DNA of 64,000 nt from Agrypnia vestita (Eukaryota; Arthropoda; Insecta; Trichoptera; Phryganeidae): NCBI GenBank assembly GCA_016648135.1, contig JADDOH010001561.1, positions 124,001 to 188,000 on the forward strand. Direction: 5' to 3'. Under the pieces are notes generated by a model. It worked only from the letters and a program-made list of their open reading frames with translations. It was not told where the DNA came from and did no database searches. Positions 56,902 to 64,000 of this stretch are shown here, piece by piece (position 1 is the stretch's first letter; every line of letters begins with the position of its first letter). Made by a program: the position numbers and the translations under genes.

Positions 56902-57322
56902 GTAATGTTTACAAATTTCAATACGACAATGACAGCGATAAAATTCAAATACCTATATGGACAAATGTCACATTTTCAAATCAGCTGTGAGAGGACGACC
57001 ATTTTGTTACCAAGGATTTTACCTTTACTCACCGAAATTGGAGAGTAAACAAATATTACTCTTGTATGTACAGTAGCCGGCAAACATCTTGAAATTCTAC
57101 GGCGTAGTGGGGGGAAGTTTGCGCATCTCCTTTCCACCAAAGAGACCCAAATGTCGTCTTCTGCGCATTCCCCCACCACGTCAAAGAATTTCAAGAAGTT
57201 TTCCGGCAACTGTACTTAGGCAGGTAAAATATTTTTTACCAAAGATTTGTTAGTAAAAAAGGTTACTTGTGAAACTTTTATACATTTACTTTTACCTTTA
57301 CTACAGATGGCGCAACCGGGCC
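56868..57322. mobile_element. Right half of PIF/Harbinger-like MITE upstream of BBOX copy C
   Basis: Runs from ATAACGCGAAATTAAAAG, the centre of the 51801 element, to the terminus GATGGCGCAACCGGGCC followed by TTA. It carries a nested TA-flanked MITE (57071-57212). Confidence 0.65.
57071..57212. mobile_element. 142-bp TA-flanked MITE
   Basis: The ends CAGTAGCCGGCAAACATCTT and AAGTTTTCCGGCAACTG are inverted, with about 40 bp of imperfect inverted match. TA lies on both sides (57069-57070, 57213-57214). The relative at 52440 (GTATGTACTTCGG) shows the empty site. Confidence 0.8.
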
Positions 57323-57697
57323 TTAGTACGCAATAGAAGACAGCAAAAATTTGTTTTTTAGGGACTAGTCTATATTTATAAGTACGTCTATGCTTCCATC
57401 ATATTATTATAATAATATTCTGATACCTACGCGGAATATATTCCTGAAAATGCACAATGGCAACACCGAGTAACCGAAAGTTTCCTTTCTTATCTATGGT
57501 TTCATTTAAAAGTTTTCCCAAAGAAATTGTTTTTCACAAAATAACACGTTGCAACTGATCAAGAAAGGCTGAGGACTATATCGTCTCTTTTCTTTGCTGG
57601 GGACAACGTAAACTGTTCCAGAGTATAAAATCAATATTATTGAGGTGAAAAATTAATTATTCATTATAAATTTTAGATATAAAAAAATTATCTGAAA

Positions 57698-58951
57698 ATG
57701 CAAATCTCTAGATTGTCAAAGTCTTGGAATGTGCTTTCATGGAATAATTTAAAAATCCTTCGTAACAGATTTTTATACTCTACCACAAACCTTGATGACC
57801 ATAAATCTGTTAGCCAAGTGAAAATTGTGGGAGATAATTTAAGAGTCCAAATGCAAAGCTCTTCTTTTGATTATCCATTGGTTTGGTTGAGAGATAATTG
57901 CCAATGTGAGGAATGTTTCCATCCAAATTCTAGAAGTAGAATTATTCACTGGAAATCTTTTGACATTGATGCTAAACCTGAATCAGTCATGACTCATGAA
58001 AATAACAAAAGTGTTTCGATAAAATGGAATGATAATCATTTGTCCACATACCTTATAGATTGGTTATACAATCGAAACTTTACCACAGAAAATAGAGATT
58101 ATTTCTTAACCAACACATACAAGCCAAAAAGAATTACTTGGAACAAGGATACATTTGAATCAATCTTCAAAAAATTTGATTTTAAGGACATTATTAATGA
58201 AAATTGTCATTTGAGAGACTGGCTCAAGGCACTGAGCATTTACGGTGTGGCATTAATTGTAAATGTACCATCTGCTGATGATTCTTGCAGAAAAATCGCA
58301 AATAGGGTGGAATTTATAAAGAAAACGCATTACGGTAAAGAATTCATTATAAGAGCCAAGCCTGGCACAACTAATGTTGCATATTTATCAAGTAATTTAC
58401 AGATGCACACAGATCTACCCTACTACGAATATAGTCCTGGTGTTAATCTTCTTCACTGTGTCACTCAAGTTTCAGGTAAAGGCGGTGAAAATGTGTTGTC
58501 AGATGGTTTGTACGCAGCTCAGTACTTGAGGACTCACGATAAGGAATGTTATAGAGTTTTATCACAAACTTTAGTTGACTGGGAAGACTATGGTCAAGAA
58601 GAAAAGAATAAATTCCATAGCATATTTAGATCTCCGGTTATATGTGAAGATTTGGATGGTGAAATCGTGAGAATAAACCACTCTATTCCTCAGAGAGGTA
58701 GTCACTTCAACGTACCCACTCGGGAAGTGAAACCTTGGTATAAAAGTATGAAAACTTTTGTTGATGTTGTCCATGCGAACGCAGCTACTTACAAAGTCGC
58801 TCCAGGAGAAATGTTATGTTTCGATAACAGAAGATTTTTACATGGAAGACAGGAATATGAAGATACACCAGACAATACGAGATATATTATTGGAGCCTTC
58901 CTTGATTGGGATTATATATTTTCCAGGATGAGGGTGTTGGATAATAATTAA
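57698..58951 (+). CDS. BBOX1: Gamma-butyrobetaine dioxygenase, copy C (intact)
   Basis: An uninterrupted 417-aa ORF, about 24 residue differences from copy A by direct comparison. All metal and cofactor residues named for copy A are conserved: Cys68/70/73, His114, HTD 237-239, His382 and Arg395. Differences cluster after residue 217 and include Q240L right after HTD, K246S, A258V and L259S, and L380F next to the distal His. Upstream, about 230 bp (AACACCGAGTAACCGAAAGT to the ATG) is shared with copy A, with small deletions. No intron. Three copies with shared flanks point to DNA-level duplication of an already intronless gene. Which copy is the parent is not decided. Confidence 0.92.
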   Translation: MQISRLSKSWNVLSWNNLKILRNRFLYSTTNLDDHKSVSQVKIVGDNLRVQMQSSSFDYPLVWLRDNCQCEECFHPNSRSRIIHWKSFDIDAKPESVMTHENNKSVSIKWNDNHLSTYLIDWLYNRNFTTENRDYFLTNTYKPKRITWNKDTFESIFKKFDFKDIINENCHLRDWLKALSIYGVALIVNVPSADDSCRKIANRVEFIKKTHYGKEFIIRAKPGTTNVAYLSSNLQMHTDLPYYEYSPGVNLLHCVTQVSGKGGENVLSDGLYAAQYLRTHDKECYRVLSQTLVDWEDYGQEEKNKFHSIFRSPVICEDLDGEIVRINHSIPQRGSHFNVPTREVKPWYKSMKTFVDVVHANAATYKVAPGEMLCFDNRRFLHGRQEYEDTPDNTRYIIGAFLDWDYIFSRMRVLDNN

Positions 58952-59369
58952 TTTTTAATACCGTAAAGTGGGTATAAAGTGCACCAACAAAACACAAATT
59001 TTGCTAACAAAACTCATTATATTGTGCACTATGTTATTTTCGTTGATTTAATGTTTCTCTATGTCTTTCTAATTGATTAATAAAAAATTGGTTTTAAATT
59101 TCACAGAACTTTGTTCTGAAAAATTGCAACTTCACAATAATAATGTGTTCTTGAATATAATATATACGTGTGTTGTATCAAATGTGTCCAAAATTAAAAC
59201 ATGAATTATCGTTTAATTTTGGCGTCCTCTATCGGTTGTTCACACAAAGTAATTTTTGTCTGCCGCATCAAAAAAAAAAGTGGATTGCTCAAAAAATTGG
59301 AAAATATTTGTTAATCAATTAATAATGAGACTTACAAATAAGGTCGATATATTTACATAATGGTACGGG
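58952..59369. other. 3' flank of BBOX copy C
   Basis: No gene. A segment at 59036-59100 (TTTTCGTTGATTTAATG ... ATTGGTTTTA) recurs after the tRNA-like sequence at 59451-59512. Confidence 0.4.
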
Positions 59370-59440
59370 GCTGATATGGTGAAATGGTAGCGTACCTGCC
59401 TGGAAAGCGAGGTGGTCTGGATTCGAATCCTGGTAGCAGC
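59370..59440 (+). tRNA. tRNA-like sequence (Ser GGA loop), probable SINE head or pseudogene
   Basis: Acceptor GCTGATA pairs with TAGCAGC at 6 of 7. D-stem GGTG/TACC encloses a GGTAG-type loop. The anticodon loop CTGGAAA would read GGA, with a weak stem (one mismatch and one G-T). Box B GGATTCGAATCC is perfect, but the T-stem has an A-C mismatch. Pol III boxes are therefore present. The mismatches favour a tRNA-derived repeat over a working tRNA. Confidence 0.45.
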
Positions 59441-61328
59441 CAAAATATTTTTTCGTTGATTTGATTTTTCTGTATGGCTTTTTAACTGATCAATAAAAAT
59501 TTGGTTTTACATTCGAAGTATTTTGGAAGTCTTGAGATTATCTATGAGAGTATCTACATTTTTAAATTCTTAAATTAGTTTGGCCGCCATACGTGTGTGT
59601 GGAAATGTCTTGAAAGTGAAAAATAACACATTTCCCGTCATCCAATCGAGCTGAAATTTTGCATGTCGACTTGACGTCGATGACAATGCATTTTGACAAC
59701 TTTGTCAGTATGCACAGTTATTTTGGTTTTGATTTTTCGCGAAAAAAAAACTCGTCGACCGAGAGCTCGATTCCAAAAATTTCAAGTTCTCGAAACGGAC
59801 GCAGCCCGCCGACGTCTTTGGGAAATACATTCGTTACGGGACATCTCTCCTCCTCAGAATTGAGTCGAAGTTCGGCTTTTTTCATTTTAATCTGAAAAAC
59901 CATTTTGCAACGTTAATAACTTTGTGAGTTTTCATCCGATCTTGAAAATGAAAACTTTCCCGAAACTCTCTTTGGGATCTGATTTTTATTTTACTTTTCG
60001 GGACCTCCCCCTCCCCTACCTCTCTCCCACTGGGCCCTTCTCAAAAATGAAATTTTATTTTCGTCTTTAGTTTTTTTTTCATTTGCAACCAAACATGGTG
60101 TAAGAAAAAATCGAAAATATGAATGGTGCAAAATCCGGCTGTCTTTCTTTTCTATGTTGGAATTTTGCATCCGTCTCTTTCTCGCGGCGTGACAAAAATA
60201 AAGCCCCTTTTTTGGGCTTTTTTTATCGAGCGCGATGTTTCTGCGACCGCATAGTTTAAATGAAATTCAAAAATCGAGTATCGGCGCCATCTTTTGCTCT
60301 TTTTTGATTTTTTAACCCCCAATTTTTTTGTTATCCACCCAAATTCTAATTTTTTTTTTTAATAATTCACTTAAAAAAATTGTAGCCAGGTGCAACAACA
60401 TTCTACACATAGCGCCCGATAGTGCATTTCAGATCTACAAGAAATTTTTGTTCCGAATGTCCATGGAATGGCGTTTATTTTATAGTTCTTTTTTTGCCGT
60501 TTTTTTATATTTTTGTATGCTGCTCTAGAACGCGTCGGCCAATTTTACATGTAAATCTCGCAATCTATAGATCACGAGTGCCGCTAAAAATAAATGCTCC
60601 TGACGCACTTCAGAATTAAATTTGCTTTCATTCGGTTTTCACAGATCCAGCCGCCGCCCCATGAGGGGTGGTTCTATTCTCTATCTAAAAATGACGATTT
60701 GTAGTTTTTACATTTCAATCTTTTGGCATTTTTACTTTTTTTCTACATATTTTTTTTTTTGCAAAGTTACAAGCAAAACAGAATTATTTTACACCAAATC
60801 TGGAATTATTTTCAAACAATATTAATTTTTTTCTTTAAAATGCTAAGAATGGAACTCAAAAGGCTAGGTTCCTGAATAATCACACTTGGGTGACGTCATT
60901 ATGATAAAGCAATATAGGTGAAAATGAGTCATTCCTAGAAGCATCCATATATATCCTATACAGAGAAGAAGTTTGAATGAGTCTGAATGACGTCAAATGA
61001 AAAATTCTGCATACAGGTCTTTTTCTGCGTACAGAGAATTTATAATGAAAACTTTTTATGGGTTCTATTTTTATTTGTGCAAAGTAACCTTATGTTCAAT
61101 ATAACTTTGTACCATAATTTTCAAACCATAAATTTTATACTAAAGCACAGTTGTGGTGCATATTTAACACGAAAATATGTTTCTTTGATCCAGTTAAGGT
61201 CTAGTGCATGCTTTGAATAGAAGGTACCTACTTTATTGAATCTTTTGGGTTCAAGGAAAAGAGTGAATTAAAATAATCAAAATTTTATATTTATTATGCT
61301 TAATACGCTTTCAAAACAAAAGACAATT
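59441..61328. other. AT-rich spacer, no gene seen
   Basis: Several short ORFs lack motifs. 59630-59700 (CCAATCGAGCTGAAATTTTG) resembles 45480-45540, so part is a dispersed repeat. Confidence 0.4.
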
Positions 61329-61690
61329 TCAAAACATTAAACACACAAAAAAGAAATACTGCCAAAAATTCCACCTATGACTATATTCTGGTATCGAAAA
61401 AAAGCCCCTCTTGGATATAATTTTCGGTTCCCTGATTCCTATGACGTGCTCCCATTTATATGGAAGCATATTCTCCTTTTGTGGCCACTTCCATGACTTT
61501 AGGCTTCTTTGCATGAATTTAATAATAGGCCCTTCTTCGTTAATAGTCACAATCTGTCCAGGAAACAGTTTGTCTTCAGAGGAAAAGACAACATATTCAC
61601 CAACTTTTTTCTGTAGTGGTTTAAAGTCACACCACGATGGTTCATTGATCGGATGTGTTTCGGTAGAAAAAAATAAATCACGGGTTGAAA
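61329..61690 (-). pseudogene. C-terminal fragment of an uncharacterised insect transposon-type protein
   Basis: The minus strand reads HPINEPSWCDFKPLQKKVGE, then VVFSSEDKLFPGQIVTI, SLKSWKWPQKENMLPY and ISKRGFFSIPE, open for about 115 codons without an ATG. This arrangement (FPG, KxWKWPxKEDxxxY, RGFxxxPE) closes many uncharacterised multicopy insect proteins that I associate with transposons. The rest is not adjacent. Activity unknown. Confidence 0.45.
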
Positions 61691-62039
61691 TATTTTATAA
61701 AAAAATCTTGATTCAAACCAAATTTTTTAATTCTTTATGCTTTTTTAAAATTTTATTAATTTATTTTATTTTATGAAAAATTTTATGAAAAAATTATTTT
61801 TTCATAAAATTTTTCAAAACAAATAGGTTCATGTAGAAAGTAATATCATTGAAAAGATGGGTACAAACTTTCAGCACGATTGATAAAAAACTTTTTGAGT
61901 TATCGGTCACTCCGATTTGAAAAATATCATTTTGAGAAAAATGCGTTTTTTCTCACATAAAATTCAATAATTGCGGTAACTTACCGATTAGTCAGCAATT
62001 CATAATAGTCCTTTGGTATCCTCGTAGAACTCATTTTTC

Positions 62040-63085
62040 TTCAGAAGTTCCTCTTGACGTTCTTTAAAAATGTCCTTAGATTTTCACGGCCGTTCACAAT
62101 CTTCTCTCTCAAATCGACCTCTCTGGCCAACGTTTCGGATCCTATTGAAGGGCTGATGTGATGAGTGTGTGTTGAATTGTAGGTTAAGTATTGCCATGCC
62201 AAGAATATCTGCAGGAGATTCGTACACTGAGTGACGCGCTAGAAACCAACGGATACCAAAGACGGCAGATACGGCACATCATAAGAGCCAAATCTAACAG
62301 CTCCGAGAAAAACACAGAAGCTGAGATCCAAGGGAATTCTTTCTTGCCTTATATCCATAATGTAACAGACAGGATTGCCAAAGCGCTCAAGAAATGGAAG
62401 ATTAAGACAGTGTTCGGCACAAATAACAAGGTTAAGGACCTCTTGAGACCAGTGAAGTATCGGGATCCCCTTGAGACCGACGGTGTTTATAGGCTCGATT
62501 GTCAAAATTGCGACAAAGTGTGTGTGGGACAAACAGCACGCACGATTTCAAAGAGGGTTGATGAGCATAAAAGAGCATGCAAACTCTGTCACCCGGAAAA
62601 ATCGGCATTGGCTGAGCACTTTCTAGATATGGGCCACCATTTTTCATTTGAGCCGAAAATCTTAGGAAAGCCCAAGTCACCACACGCGCCTGGTCAAAGA
62701 AGCAATTGAAATATACAAGTACCCGGTAAACATTAATAGGGATGACGGTCTTAAGTTAAAAACATCGTGGTATCCAGCGCCGCAGGATAAATCAAATCGA
62801 TGATCCGCACAGTCCGACATCCGTTAGTAGATACACAACACACTACATCAAGACACACACACACCCTGCTTTTCGACACGGTACTGCAATCCAGTACTTA
62901 ACATAACACAAACTTGGAAACACCCTGACATCGGTACGGTATTGCAAGGTAATAGTTAACCTACACTTCAACACACACTCATCACATCAGCCCTGATGAT
63001 GGACCCTGCAAAGGGATCGAAACGTTGGCCAGAGAGGTCACACATACACGGCAGAATATCCCAGAAAACCATACACAGAAGGTTC
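62040..63085 (+). mobile_element. Penelope-like element, GIY-YIG end with inverted ribozyme-like termini
   Basis: The left end (about 62075-62165) carries the inverted ribozyme-like motif (GGCCAACGTTTCGGATCC). The right end carries it in forward sense: CTGATGA (62993-62999), GGACCC/GGGATC stem, GAAAC (63019-63023). The coding fragment lies between. Possible imperfect flanking repeats CAGAAGTTCCTCTT and CAGAAGGTTCTTCTT were noted but are not convincing. Confidence 0.7.
62191..62803 (+). pseudogene. Penelope-like endonuclease (GIY-YIG) fragment
   Basis: ORF 62191-62709 reads PYIHNVTDRIAKALKKWKIK, then GVYRLDCQNCDKVCVGQTA with RTISKRVDEHKRAC and EKSALAEHFLDMGH. A frameshift near 62690 then gives LVKEAIEIYKYPVNINRDDG and SWYPAPQ before TGA. 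This is the linker and GIY-YIG domain of Penelope-like elements; the GIY motif is GVY here. The reverse transcriptase part is missing. Confidence 0.8.
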
Positions 63086-63154
63086 TTCTTTAGTTGCTAA
63101 CAAGCTGCGCCGATTTTCTCGAGTCACTGTTTATCTACTTTTTCTGCATATGAC

Positions 63155-63557
63155 TTATTGTCTACCAATTATTATTTCTAAATTGTTCATCACTTCTAAA
63201 AGAGATTTACACCCTTCATTGAACAATCCAGCTGATATATACTCGGCAATTTCAATGATTTTTGACCCTGAGTGTGCTTTGGAGTGAAATAACAAACGGT
63301 TGAGTTGAAACTCTCCAGACTCTTCGATTTTCACTATTTGTTTACACTCACGACATATAACTATTTCTGACAATGCTGTAAACACAGTAAAAAAATTCAA
63401 GAAGTCGATAGCCATGCAAAGAATTATATGTCCTCACTCCTGGCACTAGATAGTTTTCTTGCACTTGTACTCGGTTTTTCGAAATCATCTGAGTTGTTGG
63501 TACATTGATTGCCATGAAATTTTCATTTCCGCAGTTTTGATGCCCAAGCTGTTTCAT
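63155..63557 (-). pseudogene. Fragment of an uncharacterised transposon-type protein
   Basis: Two minus-strand frames join by a frameshift: VPGVRTYNSLHGYRLLE and DFLNFFTVFTALSEIVICRE with CKQIVKIEESG. The GYRLxDFxxxFxALSxxVxCxxC pattern opens multicopy insect proteins that I associate with DNA transposons. No catalytic part is visible. It lies near the related C-terminal fragment at 61.3-61.7 kb and on the same strand, so they may be pieces of one element. Confidence 0.4.
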
Positions 63558-64000
63558 GTGTATTTCCCTTTGGATAAGAACTCATTTTTATATTTATTAG
63601 TTTTCAAAACCGTCCCGTACAGAAAGAACTCCAAAATTAAACTAAACAGAACTATTAGCAACACTGGGCCTGACCTTCTCTAATGTATTTTTAATGACTA
63701 TACAACTGTCCTTTTCTAGGAGTTATTGTATACAAAAATTGCAAAAATTTTAATAGAAAGGTTTCAAGGTAAGGGAATTCAAAGAGCAGGTAGCCAAAGC
63801 CGACCCTTCAACTACACTTCTGACAGCGCTCGGATGTTAAGTATAAGCGGGACATCTTTACAAGTTTTCGCATTTTTAAGATGTTATAAGTACTAATATT
63901 TTACGAAAAAAAATTAACTTTTTTGAAATTTTACATGTATTTCCACCTTAATACGTGTGTGTCATGTGGGAAGATGAGTTGTCTCTGATTATAACCTTTT
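63558..64000. other. Right edge, no gene seen
   Basis: Nothing recognised. Confidence 0.4.

Noticed and set aside
59370..59440. A functional tRNA-Ser gene
   Set aside because: Mismatches in acceptor, anticodon and T stems and no long variable arm, which serine tRNAs need; kept only as tRNA-like.
61411..61776. Plus-strand 121-codon ORF
   Set aside because: It overlaps the minus-strand frame that carries recognisable protein patterns; no motif of its own.

Overview
The window is nuclear DNA from an animal, almost certainly an insect. Genes are split by GT-AG introns, the sequence is AT-rich, nested transposons are dense, and a TTAGG-like array is present. The order cannot be fixed from sequence alone. 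The Penelope-like, Helitron, hAT, P, PIF/Harbinger and Tc1/IS630 relics fit many insect genomes, including hemipteroid ones. No prokaryotic feature, CRISPR array or rRNA was seen.

Left part (1-18.8 kb) holds the ordinary genes. A four-exon regulator-of-microtubule-dynamics gene (RMDN1-like, + strand) converges tail to tail with a single-exon mitochondrial ribosomal protein L42 gene (- strand). A seven-exon cytosolic tyrosyl-tRNA synthetase (+ strand, about 10.6-18.1 kb) follows. Its introns host a Penelope-like element with a complete hammerhead ribozyme and two pogo-like MITEs. The synthetase ORF ends in the linker after the catalytic core, so the EMAP-II-like C-terminal domain usual in animals is not encoded in a way I could find.

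Middle part (18.8-53 kb) is mostly mobile DNA: non-LTR reverse transcriptase relics, nested hAT MITEs with 8-bp target duplications, a P/THAP9-like element with matching TIRs and TSD that was itself hit by a Penelope tail, a Harbinger transposase pseudogene, a tandemly duplicated 5' piece of an eIF4E-like gene, a GATGATGAT-rich minisatellite with a higher-order repeat, a lone receptor guanylate cyclase exon, an IS630/Tc1-type transposase relic apparently split by a 5.3-kb intron, a Helitron, and palindromes carrying head-to-head hammerhead ribozymes.

The gamma-butyrobetaine dioxygenase (BBOX) family has three intronless copies, all on the + strand: 25.5 kb (intact), 53.8 kb (pseudogene, split by a Helitron and truncated) and 57.7 kb (intact). 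The intact copies differ at about 24 of 417 residues. Each copy carries the same upstream sequence and the same PIF/Harbinger-like repeat upstream, so the unit was copied as a DNA segment. The product would catalyse the last step of carnitine synthesis.

Right part (59-64 kb) has a tRNA-like sequence, a Penelope GIY-YIG fragment flanked by ribozyme-like ends, and pieces of uncharacterised transposon proteins. Exon borders, TSDs and hammerhead folds were worked out by eye; no database search or folding program was run.
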